DNA of 64,000 nt from Triatoma infestans (taxonomy: Eukaryota; Arthropoda; Insecta; Hemiptera; Reduviidae), in contig JAAEAF010014488.1 of the NCBI GenBank assembly GCA_011037195.1, positions 124,001 to 188,000 on the forward strand. Reading direction: 5' to 3'. The translations under genes and the position numbers were made by a program. Every line of letters starts with the position of its first letter. Position 1 is the first letter of the stretch. Under the pieces are notes generated by a model. It was given only the letters and a program-made list of their open reading frames with translations, had not been told where the DNA came from and searched no databases. Positions 46,509 through 57,572 of the stretch are shown one piece after another.

Positions 46509-47507
46509 TCTGGTGTGAAACACTCACACAACTTTCTCTTACTCCTATTCTCAAAATTATCATTGACAAATTTTATAGTTTGTGTACCAAATATAACGAA
46601 ATTCGTCGAAAACTGAAACAACTGTTCAGTAAAAGCGCATTTCCGGTTTACTAATTTTTTTTAAACTCTGAATTTTGGCCATCTATTTATTTCTAATTAC
46701 TTTTGTTTGGATGATAGAATTGTATAATCAACTATGATAGCACTTTAGAGAAAAATATAACCCCACCCCTCCTCCAAAAGTGCCCTTAAATGAATTTTCC
46801 CAGAGAAATGTTTTAAATAGAAGTTATAGATCTCTATATGTTTAGTTTATATACGAAGTTTCAAGAAAATCGTCCCAGCCATTTTTGAGAAAATCGCGAA
46901 AAACTGAAAAAATTATTTAGTAAAGTGTTAAAACAAACCCACTTCCGGTTATCCGATTTATCAAACTCGGAATTTCAACAACATATTTAATTCTAATTAA
47001 CATTATTTAGATGATAGAATTGTTTAATAAACTGAAATTGCAGTTAAGATGAAAACTTAATCCCACCCCTTCCCCAGAAGTGCCCTTAAATGAATTTTCC
47101 CGAAGAAATGTTTCAAATAAAAGATGTAGCTCATTGTATGTCTAGTTGATATGCCAAGTTTAAAGAAAATCGTCGGAGTTATTTTTGAGAAAATCGCAAA
47201 AACGTAAAAAAAACAACTAGTATTGTGGTACTTCCGGTTGAGGAATTTTGACAGATAACGTACTGTCGGATACCATGGTGATACCTAAACGAAATATCAA
47301 GTTTGAACTTTCTACGATTTTTCGTTTTGAGGAATGCTGTTCATATACATACATACATATACACACACACCCCACACACACACAGACCATTTGCTAAAAA
47401 CCACTTTTTTGTACTCAGGGGACCTCAAAACGGATATTTCCGGTGAAAACAATATCGAAAATTTGACACGATTACAATACTTCCTCTTACTAGGAGTAAG
47501 AGAAAGT
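46509..47507 (+). mobile_element. main repeat family, copy F
   Basis: Full copy: starts TCTGGTGTGAAACACTCACAC after an A-run, shows ACTTCCGG marks at each monomer and ends AGGAGTAAGAGAAAGT. A second AGTAAGAGAAAGT right end follows at 47616-47628, about 120 bp further on. Confidence 0.87.
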
Positions 47508-47628
47508 AAAAACAACACTTTTTCTGCCTGAAGAGGACCTTTCAACGTAATATTTCAGGTAATAACACAATTTTAAAAAATTGAACAAGATGGCAAAATT
47601 TGCTGCTAAAGCTACAGTAAGAGAAAGT
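47508..47628 (+). repeat. extra right-end segment after copy F
   Basis: About 120 bp that end in ACAGTAAGAGAAAGT, repeating the terminal word of copy F. The body (AACACTTTTTCTGCCTGAAG then AGGACC...) is only loosely like the usual right end, so it may be an older copy into which F inserted, or a distant subfamily. Confidence 0.5.
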
Positions 47629-49219
47629 AAAATCTGTTTCTCCAGGCCGGTGTAGCTGTCACTTAGAGCTGGAGAATTACAATCAAAGGGATTGTGCATC
47701 CTTCTAGGATAATACAAGCATGATAACTGTAGAGGGTTGGCAGTGCAGACAAACTGTTTGTCTCCTACAAAGAAGAACTGTATTTCTTGGCTGAGGAACC
47801 TGCAGGCCCTTTTAATTAGAAGAAAAGTATTTGTATTGGCTATAATCAAATAGTGTTTATCTTCATTTATTATATCTTTTAATTTTCTGTTTTATGGGCG
47901 AGAGAGTTATGGGTGATCAATGTTAGATCACCTCAAAATAGAATTCATTTTGATGGGGTGGGAGCGAGTTTACCTTGGCACTGATATTTGACATTGTATT
48001 TGTCCGTGTTGTATGTGTGGGTGTGTCATTACTACTAGTACTAATCCAATCACCCTTCTCCACTAATTTACATTATACTTTCATTAAGTTATTCTATAAA
48101 TTGATATAAAATTTAATAACGCGCCGGCCGCCTCATTTTATATAAATATATATTATCAAAATTACCGATTAGAAATTAGTCATCTATTAGACAAAGTAGT
48201 CCTTAGAAACGTGACTTCCTCTTTAATACCTTCCTCCACATAATGTTCATCGAAAATTAATTATTACATTGTAAATAGACAAATTTGACTTTCCATAGTA
48301 AGATTAAAAGCAATAGATTTAATTAAGTGTAGTTAGCATTCAAACTGTAAAGATATTACTTGCAACCGTTTTCGAAATAATTCCTAAATTCGGAAACTTC
48401 TTCTTAATAGTCAAACTTCCGGTTAATCGTTCTCATCGTATTGGAAGATGTCACTTTAACATATCTTATTATAATAATAATGTAATAATGAAACTTAGAA
48501 ATTCTGGACAGTTCAAAAATATGAAATGTCAATAATTAAGAATTTTTTTGTTCACTATTTCTGCCAAATTATGAGTATGTTGCAGGGGACAGTGGTCGGC
48601 AGTTTCTCTTCATGATATACATCTACATCCGTCCTTCCTCTAGGCAAAGGCCCATTGCCAAACGGGTATTACATTTGACTCATAAACTTTACAAATTTGT
48701 CTGCAAATGTCACTGGCACTATTTATTTTTTGCCCGAACAAAAACCAGTTTCACTGTCAGTTAGCTATCAACACAAATTGTAGATTTCAGGGCAACATTT
48801 ACCATTAATTTTCAATTTTCTCTCAGAGAGAATTTCAAATTTTTCTTCAATTGAACAATTCTCAATTAGCAAATCTCAGTAACCTTTACTGTAATTTTGC
48901 CCTTCTGGTTAACTGACTTCTTCAAATCTGGAATTACAGCAACTACGCATTTGATATACCTTTACCTTATGGTATAATGCACTGAACCGCGATACTTTAG
49001 ATGCATAACATAAACTTTGCAACTTTGTAACTCCTCCAAAATCTGGCCACTGAAATCCATTCTGAAGAATTCTCCAGAATACAGGTCTTCTGGCAAAGAT
49101 AGGTAATGGTAAATAGTAAATAAGATAGGAATCTCAAAACATCTTATAGAAGCTAGAAGAAACCTTTAAGACCAAACTCCCTTTGTAGTTGGCTAACATA
49201 AACCACCGATCACATCGAT
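47629..49219. other. intergenic, nothing clear
   Basis: No gene is supported. Words such as AAACTTCCGGTTAATCGTTC near 48415 hint at very old main-repeat relics. Otherwise unremarkable AT-rich DNA. Confidence 0.4.
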
Positions 49220-49835
49220 ATTGATAAATAAAGGAGTACGACATGGTTGGCTTTTGTCTCCTATTCTGTTCAATCATTATATATACGAGTTAATATCAGA
49301 ATGACAGTTGAATCTGCAACTTTTTATTTGTATCAGAACGAACAGGTTTTGTTATCAAATTGTGAAGATGATTTTATAAAACGCTGTCTACAACTAGAGT
49401 TGTTGGCAATTGAATATTGTCTTCGAATATCACCCACGAAAACGAAACTAATGAACTTCAGAGGTACTTATCCTGGGCGTTCAAAGGAAGTTATCATAGA
49501 ACAAGTCAGCGTGTGCAAAAGAAACGCAGTTGAGGTTTATGAAGATTATTTATATTTGGACCAGAGACGTGGTTCTACGACAGAAACAATGCACAATGGC
49601 GTTTCTTGAAGACGGTAGTGTGCTGTTTTCTACTGGACAGAGTAGGCAGTGAGCATTCTAGAAAAGAATTGAAATTGACCAGCCTCACTGAAAAAAATTA
49701 ATACACACCCAGAGGCAGAGACATTCTATCAGTACCTGGAAAGAATGGACGAGAGCCTGTAAGGATCTGGCAGTGTCGGGTGGAAATCAATGAAATATAG
49801 GACGCCCTCACACTAGATGGAGAGACCACTATTAT
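49220..49835 (+). pseudogene. LINE reverse transcriptase fragment
   Basis: At about 49225-49265 the translation gives KGVRHGWLLSPILFN, matching the 'KGVRQGC-LSP-LFN' RT motif. The frame 49247-49609 then has NEQVLLSNCEDDF, LQLELLAIEYCLRISPTKTK and LMNFRGTYPGRSKEVI, the 'L--ISP-KTK-M-F-G' region after the YADD box. The YADD box itself is lost between them. Remnants continue to a REPVRIWQCRVEI-like tail near 49790. Confidence 0.7.
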
Positions 49836-49840
49836 AATGG

Positions 49841-49978
49841 GAAACGCTTAGGTTTTCGGGTTGAGACGCGTTAGTGCTGTTGTGTGGTATTCAAGGTGAT
49901 TATCCTGACGAAACTCATTGCAATATAGACGACATGTCTGCAAAACGCGGTCCAACCTGAAAACTTAAGTGTTTTTCA
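49841..49978. mobile_element. small foldback element, relative of 26924-27061
   Basis: The left arm GAAACGCTTAGGTTTTCGGG then TTGAG is inverted at the right as CCAACCTGAAAACTTAAGTG then TTTTTC. The plus strand includes CTGACGA at 49905-49911 and CAAAACGCGG further on, a degenerate hammerhead-like layout. About 138 bp, the same size as its relative. Confidence 0.6.
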
Positions 49979-50380
49979 TAAGAATAACCGCGGCATCCTA
50001 AAAGATCATATAACTGTTAATATCCATTCTGTAATACTTCAGATAACTACTTCAGCAATACTTCAGCACCGTAATGTAAATTTATTTTCAACAAATTTTA
50101 GGAGGAAAATTTTCAGGTAGATATCTAGAAAACTAAAGGATCAGGACCTGCTTTAGTTAATCACTGCTAAGTGGCCACTTTGCCCTACCCATGCTGGCAA
50201 AGTGGCCAGGCATTAGAAGAAGCTAGACAAATATCATTTTTCGTACAAACCGCTGCTGGATTGCAACAGCAAACAGACAAATTTTGGTAATGGCCACTTT
50301 GCCGGCTCCTCTCCTCTATATTAATTTGTTAGACTCAATTCAAATTTTAATTTATTAATTTATATATATATTTTATAAAA

Positions 50381-50590
50381 GGGAATAGTGGACATGAGAG
50401 ATCTATTGTTGCCTTCTTAGTGCACTGTCACCCTCCGACCAGTGTTCTTTCCTTACAGATAACACTGCTTCACCAGAAAGTGAGCTGTAGAGGTTTCTGT
50501 AAGAGAAGAACCAACGCAGCACTGCTGGAAACGAATCCGGGACCTCCGTGTAGGGATCCATGCGCTAACACTAAGTTGATTCCACTGGGT
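50381..50590 (-). mobile_element. tRNA-derived SINE, family 2, copy 2
   Basis: Shares the GAGATCTATTGT, CAGTGTTCT, GATAACACT and AGAGAAGAA blocks with 33180-33403. The B box is damaged (CGGATTCGTTTCC on the minus strand), so this is an older copy. Confidence 0.7.
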
Positions 50591-50849
50591 TAATCAATTA
50601 AAATTTTTATTAATATAATTTACATCTAAATCTAATCTAGAACTCGGGCCTTTCATAGGGAAATTCAGCACTAGGCCAATCACTACTACTGGGCACATTG
50701 TGCACCTCGTAGGACACCTCACACCAGCCCTGAATCGTTGAAAAACGCCAGGGCTGAGGCGAGTCCGATACTTTCTTAAATTTTGTTAAGTGATAAACCA
50801 AGTTTTATTTATTTTATTTTAAGTACGTAAGACGCGTATATAGTTATAC

Positions 50850-51045
50850 GCTCCCGGAGCCTTCTCAGTGCACTGCCGGTCCCCGGATATTGTTCTCTCG
50901 TTACAGACAACACTGTCCATCCTAGACACTGTAGAGGCTACTAAGAAGAGAAAATCTAAAGGCAGCACGGCTGGATTCGAACCCAGGATCTCCGTGTTAC
51001 TAGTTCAGCGCGCTAGCACTGAGCTAATCCCTATTCCCCACTATT
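50850..51045 (-). mobile_element. tRNA-derived SINE, family 2, copy 3
   Basis: Closely matches 33195-33403, including CGGAGCCTTCTCAGTGC, AAGAGAAAATCTAA and a perfect minus-strand B box GGTTCGAATCC at 50983-50973. It lies 260 bp from copy 2. Confidence 0.78.
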
Positions 51046-51835
51046 CCTAGTTTATATAATCTGAAAGAGTGTGGCGTGTTTGGAGGCAACCTTGTGGCTG
51101 ACAATCATGATGACTTCTTTTAAGAATCTCAAATAAGTATTTGCGATGAAATTACAATTTTGAAAATTGGATATGATGCAATACTCCCTCTACTGCATTA
51201 AGAGAAGGCAAGAAATGTAAACAAGGTGTAATCAGCCAGGGTACGTTTTGTCCAAAAGAATTGACGCCGTAAGCGTTTGGCGGTTAGCAATACAGCTGAA
51301 ATGCTGGACAGGAACGCTGGAAATGTTTTTACAACGTGAAGTCTGCTGTGTTGGACGGAATGTGTGCTCAACTAACTGATACGTTTATTCACTGAACAAC
51401 TTCTTTAAGTAAAAGATTACAATGAAAGCAAAATTTATAAAAAAACAATTTAATAAACAAAAATTTATGTCTAAAAAATAAAGGAAGTAGCCATAATGAG
51501 CGGAAGTGGCAATTAATAACTATTTAATCAAAATGAAGATAAAATAAAATCACTTAATATGGAACGGATGTTGACTGAATATCTCATCATCAATAACAAG
51601 ACATTTCGTGAGAATTAACAAGATTTTCTAATCACCCTCTATTATTTAATTGATACAAACTGATATTAAATTATTTGTCAAAAATATAAAGTGACCTTTC
51701 ATTTTTCTCTAATAGTAATTAAATTTTAACTCTCAAAATATTACTTTGTAAAGAAGACTGTTATTATTACATCTTTTTTTTGCAACTAATTCATTTTTTA
51801 TAAACGTAATTATAATGGAGTTGATGAGAAGAGAA

Positions 51836-52388
51836 ATTAGGTTTGAATAATTTAAACGAGATATGAAGACACTGTTATAATATAGCTATAAGTCTACACA
51901 AACTGCACTGGACTTGTAATGATTTTCATAGAATAAAGGGTGAGTAGAGATATGACACGTTGCGATGTATGGTTGAATCTGATAGATAGATCTCTGTATA
52001 GATTCTCACTGGCTTATGTACAGGCTCTCCCACTCTAGCCTACTTAAGTCAGAGAGTACCAGGGAGGTTTTCTCTCGGTCGGGCTTGTGTTCTCTCTCTT
52101 GCCGTTAAATTAGGTTTGATTAATTAGACGAGATATGAAGACACTGTTATAATGTAGCTATAAGTTTACACAAACTGCACTGGACTTGCAAATGATTTTA
52201 TAGAATAAAAGGTGAGAGTAGAGATATGACACGAAGCGGTGTATATGGTTGAATCTGATAGATCTCTAGATAGATAGACTCTCACTGGCTTATATACAGG
52301 TTCTCCCACTCTAGCCTGCTTAAGTCAGAGAGACAGAGAGAGCCTGTTTTCTCTCGGTCGGGCTTGTGTTTTCTCTCTTGCCGTTATA
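51836..52388 (+). repeat. tandem duplication of a ~275-bp unit
   Basis: Units at about 51836-52105 and 52106-52388 share AGATATGAAGACACTGTTAT, ACAAACTGCACTGGACTTG, TCCCACTCTAGCC and TTCTCTCGGTCGGGCTTGTG, differing mainly by small indels and a GATA-type run. The units adjoin head to tail. Confidence 0.85.
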
Positions 52389-53039
52389 GTAATTAATTCT
52401 ATCTTAATAATTAAAATTAGTTTAGGTAATTTAATGTACTGATTTGTTAAGATTTATTTAAAGAAAAATGGATTGTGGAATAAATGAGGAAGATGAATAG
52501 AATACGCATGATAGAAAAATATATAAAATAGAATATATATATATATATATATAGAAATATAAACAAAAGAAAGTAAAAATTAAAACAAGAGAGTAAAGAG
52601 AGTAAAAAGCCCACCATAAGAGACGTATTATAATAATAATAAATGGGAGAGAGAGAAATAAACATTGCAGATAATAGAAATGTACGTGACCTATGTATGT
52701 GTGCCTATGTACGGCAACCAGAGAATTCAAGTAGACGGCCAACATTGGTGGCAAGTGAAAGAACGCAATTCTTCCAGGGTAGTATCATCCAGGATAGTTT
52801 ACAGCGACAAACCAAGTCGATGTGGCTGCTCAATTTCATTGAGTTGCTAAAAAATAAAGATTACTGATCAATCTCTACATGAGACAATCTCAAGTCAATA
52901 AAAAAAATAAACGTTACAAAACTAAAATAAATAGTGCAAACAAGAAGAAGATAAAGAATAAAACATATACAAATTCGACAAAGAGGATATTAAATGAAAC
53001 TATTTTAATAACCAATTTCTAAAAGACCGTAGATGTGAT
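52389..53039. other. AT-rich spacer
   Basis: Contains a TA dinucleotide run at 52533-52552 and a purine-rich region at 52555-52600. The open frames here overlap low-complexity sequence and carry no motif. Confidence 0.45.
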
Positions 53040-53059
53040 TATGCAGGATTCCCCGAGGA

Positions 53060-53325
53060 ATCCAAGATAATTTGCTCCGCCAGCTGGAGCAGATTCCCTT
53101 TGTCAATGCCGACGTTATCAAAAAAATTCTGCAGTAGCCACCGGGATTGTGCCCCGAGAGCCGAACTTCAAAGTTCTTTTTTCCAAATTCGTCTAGGAAC
53201 TTTTCCTGGAGAAAGTTAATGCACTTCTCATAAGTCGCTCTTTTTTCTTCATTGATCCGTTTGGCATGGTCTGGATCGTTGTTCTCATACCTAATCGTAG
53301 GATCAACAACTAATGCAGATCGACT
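53060..53325 (-). pseudogene. C-terminal tail of an R2/Dong-like LINE
   Basis: One minus-strand frame reads SALVVDPTIRYENNDPDHAK, RINEEKRATYEKCINFLQEK and FEVRLSGHNPGGY. The 'VVDPTIRYE' block, followed by the E-K-x-Y-E-x-C region, is the restriction-like-endonuclease-side tail of R2/Dong-type LINE proteins. The frame is open for over 85 codons but has no RT upstream. Confidence 0.7.
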
Positions 53326-53457
53326 GTCGAATCATCGAATGCGACTATTTTTGTTTTGTAATTAGCTTTTGTTTTGTTTATTGAAATGTAATTGGTGATA
53401 CTGTGATGTGTTGTAGTAGTAAATAGTTTGAAAAATAGAATTTTGTTAATATTTTAA

Positions 53458-53667
53458 ATGAATCTTAGTGCAATGAAAAGAGTCAGGTACTGTAATTTAA
53501 GGTCACTGCTATTAGGGGAGACAAATGCACAAGAATCCGTTAAATTAATACAATGCCACTTGGCCAACTGTTTTGTAAGAAAAGGCATTCTTTCGGACAG
53601 TCTGCATTCTGCTTTCAAAGCCGGAACACTTGCTTCAGAAATCGCTCTCTTGAACTCATGCCAGTGA
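53458..53667 (+). CDS. unidentified 69-codon open frame
   Basis: The frame begins MNLSAMKRVRYCNLRSLLLG and ends IALLNSCQ. It has four cysteines and no signal peptide. No family is recognised, no splice sites are required, and no convincing promoter was seen. It could be a chance frame. Confidence 0.2.
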   Translation: MNLSAMKRVRYCNLRSLLLGETNAQESVKLIQCHLANCFVRKGILSDSLHSAFKAGTLASEIALLNSCQ

Positions 53668-53737
53668 TAGAGATTAACATACTTATTCTAGATTAACAAT
53701 TGATCTATTAAGCATAATAGTTGTGATATTGTAAAAT

Positions 53738-53997
53738 ATTTAAATATCTTTAAAGATAATATATTTAATTTATCTACCAGTGTTTACTTAATTATTCTTA
53801 CTACTTCACTCTCTTAAACATATATACCAACAAGCCCCTTTACAAAACCGCTCAAGCCACACAAGCTACTACAAACATACAACAACTGAACTCACCCAAA
53901 TACATTTCAATGTTCAAAGTGAAGAGAAGTAATAAGAAATAATTAAGAAAACGCTGGTAGATTAAATTAAATATATTATCTTTAAAGAAATTTAAAT
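53738..53997. mobile_element. 260-bp element with 45-bp inverted ends (MITE-like)
   Basis: The left arm 53738-53782 (ATTTAAATATCTTTAAAGAT then AATATATTTAATTTATCTAC) is inverted at 53952-53997 with about 3 differences. The interior is non-coding. The size and inverted ends fit a miniature inverted-repeat element. A target duplication is hard to read in the AT-rich flanks. Confidence 0.65.
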
Positions 53998-53999
53998 GC

Positions 54000-54640
54000 T
54001 TTTCAATAACACAGTAATTATGTCTATAAATAAATTATTTATATAGATCAAGTGCAAAACTCTTGTGTTTTAACTTATAACTGGCACTGATGATTACTGG
54101 TACAAGGTTCTGGTTCGGTGTCTGTTTCAGACTGTCCTGAAAGAATGCCTCCTAATTGTTATTTCAAATCTTTTCAGATAATGCTGGTATTTTTGTAGGG
54201 AGTGTATTGTCTGATCCTAACTTTTTCCTGCCCTTTGTCTCTTCAGTACCATTGACCTAAATTATAGTACCTGGCTCTTTCCCCTTCACTAAAATACACT
54301 GTTTGAACCAGCTAAAATTCACAAAATAATTTTACTAAACTATTTTCAAAATTCTTATTTTCTTTCATTTCTTTCTTTCACTACATTATCCTTTCCTTAA
54401 TTGTCTTATCATTCTGTTCTCTGAATTTCTTTACTAAGGGGGTTACTTTCTCTTTCTTCCTTTTTTTTCCCCGTCAGTCCAAGTTTTATTTTTCTCCTTA
54501 GGGGTTTCATTAGTTTTCACCTCTCTCTCAGAAAACGTGGCGCCCATCACCTTCCTTGGTAAGTAGTCATCCTTGTCCTTTTTTTTTGTTATAAACCCCC
54601 TCCTTCTCCACTGAGCCGGTGGGCATTGCTGTCACGCCGT
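54000..54640. other. intergenic, nothing recognised
   Basis: Pyrimidine-rich in places (54355-54480). No gene or repeat boundary is supported. Confidence 0.4.
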
Positions 54641-54644
54641 TGAA

Positions 54645-55185
54645 AGTGTGGTAACAACTTCTATAAGGAGAAGTACTGCGATCATGTACGCAATATCCGA
54701 AATTGTGTTTTCATCGGAAATAGAATTTTATTAAATTACTAAAGTAAAACAAAGGTCTTTAGCGAATGGTCTCTCTCTGTGCAGACAAGCGTGCGCGCGT
54801 GTGTACGCGTACATTTATATATGTGTTTGTATGCCTGTGTATATGAATGTATGAATAGTAAAACCAAAATTAAAAAATTACAGGAAGTTGCAGAGCTGAT
54901 GTTCCGTTAAGAAATCACGAAGGGATGTGTGAACCGATCAAATGGCCGGCATATCTCTCCCTTCAACATGGCCGTTTGAGAACAAAACAATCAATAACAG
55001 AAGATCACAATAAGTTCAAACTGGACCTTCTGCTTCAGCAGATTCGGCAGAAGATTTCGACTGAAATCCATCACCGGAAATAATGACTTTACACAAGTGT
55101 TTTTTTTTTTAATCAAACGAACTTTTCTTGCAACTCTAACGATTTTCTTTCACGCAAACTAACGCTATATAGGGTTGTCATATTC
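54645..55185 (-). repeat. strongly diverged main-repeat copy
   Basis: In reverse orientation the word order of the right end and one monomer is kept: AAGGAGAAGTACTGCGATCA, GTGTTTTCATCGGAAATAG, AGCGAATGGTCTCTCTCTGT, a GTGTG microsatellite, ATCCATCACCGGAAATAAT and AACGATTTTCTTTCACGC. The left end was not found. Confidence 0.55.
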
Positions 55186-55846
55186 AATTTTTCCAAATGA
55201 GGACTTATCCCTCTAAAAAGAAGAATTTTTCTTTTTCAAAAAAAAAAAAAAAAATGGATATTGTTGCTTTGAATTCTTGTATTATTAAAAAAGTAAAGAA
55301 ACGTAAATAATGAACTAAACAGTTCCTAGATATTAATGAACAAAAGAGATCGGTCATCTGACTGCAGGAAGCAGCAGGTGCTGGCCGAGACTCGTCCGGT
55401 GTTTCTCCTCTTGTACACACTGTCATCTCCTGTTTTTCACCACTGTAAGTAACTCTGTTCTTTACCTGTCTACAAGTCTTCCATGCTTCAGTAAAATAAT
55501 GCATAATATCAAATATTAGGTCTATTTAACAATTAGGTTTGTAATAATTAGAATAAATTTTATATTTTTCAGGAACAATAATGATTGAATGAAGATGTTG
55601 AAGTGTACGGCCATCTGTCAGGAGGACTGCTCACCGCTACACTACAACATACTTGGAATGTTTGCAAAGACGATCAAGTTGTACCCAAAACGACTTCTCG
55701 ATTTGCCACTCCAAAATTACTTCTTTCACTATTTTTTTCTCTTCCTCCTCATAAGAGGAAGTCTTGCGATCGTGACAATTGAGTTTTCTTCGGAATACAT
55801 GGTTTGGGTCCTCTGAATACGAAAGCAATGTTTTTAGCGAATGGTC

Positions 55847-55882
<36 letters not shown>

Positions 55883-55896
55883 CATATCTTAAAAAC

Positions 55897-56907
55897 GGGA
55901 AAAGTATGGGAAGCTTTAAAGATGGGAGGTATCGCTGAACCTGTCTTAAAGGTGGTAAAAGAAATTAATGACAATTTCAGGTACCAAGTCAAAATTGCCT
56001 CAACGCTGGGTCTGGAACATTTTAAAATATATCTCGAGGATGCTCTCAGAGGATGAAATGAGAAGTGTAGGAGAATGGGAATAAAGATTACAAATAATCT
56101 GTACATTTCTAACCTTCTGTTCGCAGACGACCAGGTTATTATTGCAGAAGATGTAAGATGATGCTAGCTATATGCTGAGGAAGTTGATGGAAGGTTATGC
56201 TGAATGGGGACTGGGTATAAATTTTGATAAGAACGGAGCACTTGTCAACGTCGAATGCAAGTACCATAGAAATAGAATAGTAGACGCATTAAAAGAGAGG
56301 ATCATTTTAAATACTGAGGGTCAATAGTAGAAAAGGATGGCTCCTCCAAGCAGGATGTAGAGATTAGAATTAGGGAGGGGAAAAAGTAATAGGACTATTG
56401 AACCCAGAGCTATGGAGCAGAAATTTGCGGGTTGATCAAGAGGTTGATCTTCACATCGATCCTCCAAGGTATCCTACTGTACGGCGCAGAAACGTGGGTA
56501 CTGAACAGAAGAAACGCGAGAGACTCCTAGCAGTGGAGATGGATTTTTGGAGGAGATCTGCAGGATGTTCGAGGCGGGATAAAGTTAGAAATGACGACAT
56601 TATAAAGAGGATGGATGTGAAGAGGAATATCCTGGGAATCATTGAAACTAAGGCACTCCGTAGTATGGGCATGTGAGGAGGATGGGCCCAGGAAGATTGC
56701 CTAGGTTGATGGAGAGCGAGGTGGATGGCCGAAGGAGGAGAGTTAGACCCAGGGGTAGATGGAGGGACTGGGTGGAGGAGATGATGGCTGGTTACGGCCT
56801 GACGGAAGAGCAAGCAGAGGATCGTGTTGCTTGGAAGAGGGCAATTGCGCTTGATGGCTGAAAGGAACCACGATTTGTGGACAACCCCGAAAGAAAAAAA
56901 AAAAACA
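55897..56907 (+). mobile_element. 5'-truncated LINE with target-site duplication
   Basis: Flanked by an exact 11-bp duplication ATCTTAAAAAC (55886-55896 and 56908-56918) and ending in an A-rich tail. Coding remnants in order: RT palm part (KIASTLGLEHFKIYLEDAL), the YADD-type box as LFADDQVIIAED at about 56115-56150, then RERLLAVEMDFWRRSAGCSR and MGPGRLPRLMESEVDGRRRR. The last part is VEEMMAGYGLTEEQAEDRVA. Those last blocks are the conserved C-terminus of a common insect LINE ORF2. Frameshifts separate the parts, so it is inactive. Confidence 0.88.
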
Positions 56908-57127
56908 ATCTTAAAAACAAAAATTCGCTGGCAGCTCAAACTAGGTATTCCGTTTAGGCATTACCACCGCATCGGGCACGAATTTTCGGCCAAAATCCAT
57001 CACCCTTTAGTGCCCCACTTTACTGAATAGTTTTTCAATTTCTTTGCATTTTCTGGAAAACGGTACAACGATTTTCTTTAAACTTGGTTTGGTGCATTGA
57101 AAGAAACCTACAACCTTTATATGTAAC

Positions 57128-57392
57128 ATGTTTCCGAAAAAAACATTTGTGGTCATCGACCGGTTTCAGGCGTTTGCCCATCTTCTGGATGCGTTTTTCA
57201 GACAGTGTGACAACACAGACTCACACAAAGCAAATTCAGTGTGCAAACTGAATTTGCTCTGTGCGAATCTGTGTTGTCACACTGTCTGGAAAAACGCATC
57301 CAGAAGTTCGGGATGACCACAAAATGAACACGCTACCACGGAAAATGTCTCTGATGCTTTCCAGCTCTGCGGAACCTTGCCACCACAACACT
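57128..57392. mobile_element. foldback element of the CCGGTCGATG family, full copy
   Basis: Long inverted arms: TGTGGTCATCGACCGGTTTC, TGGATGCGTTTTTCAGACAG and GCAAATTCAGTGTGC on the left meet their complements about 57240. The inner arms are nearly perfect. The right outer arm lost the GAAACCGGTCGATG portion (GAAGTTCGGGATGACCAC) and has the family tail CAGCTCTGCGGAACC. The minus strand of the left arm has CAGAAGATGGGCAAACGCCT then GAAACCGGTCGATG. Confidence 0.82.
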
Positions 57393-57572
57393 ATGTTGGT
57401 TTTGACATACAGTCATCAACATAAAGTCGCTCAGCTATACAAGTAAAATCCCTACCACCATTTTTATGGCCAGCCCAACTAAACATTATAACGTTGCAAT
57501 TTAAAAAAAAAAATATCTTGACTGTATTAATTAGACTAAGTGAAAGTCACGTGTGAGTTGTTTCACACCAGA

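Larger units (their letters stand above)
55733..57572 (-). mobile_element. main repeat copy hosting a LINE and a foldback element
   Basis: The right end is at about 55740 (CCTCCTCATAAGAGGAAGTC), with GTTTTTAGCGAATGGTCTCT and a (GT)n run to 55880. The element is interrupted by a LINE (55897-56907), resumes at 56919 (AAAATTCGCTGGCAGCTC and TATTCCGTTTAGGCATTACC), is interrupted again by a foldback element (57128-57392) and reaches its left end GTGTGAGTTGTTTCACACCA at 57551-57572. Without the insertions it would be about 560 bp. Confidence 0.75.

Noticed and set aside
55841..55885. GT repeat in a protein-coding frame
   Set aside because: Pure (GT)n microsatellite belonging to the right end of a main-repeat copy.
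56451..56939. 162-codon minus-strand frame
   Set aside because: Antisense to the LINE C-terminal region on the plus strand, which carries the RERLLAVEMDFWRR block.
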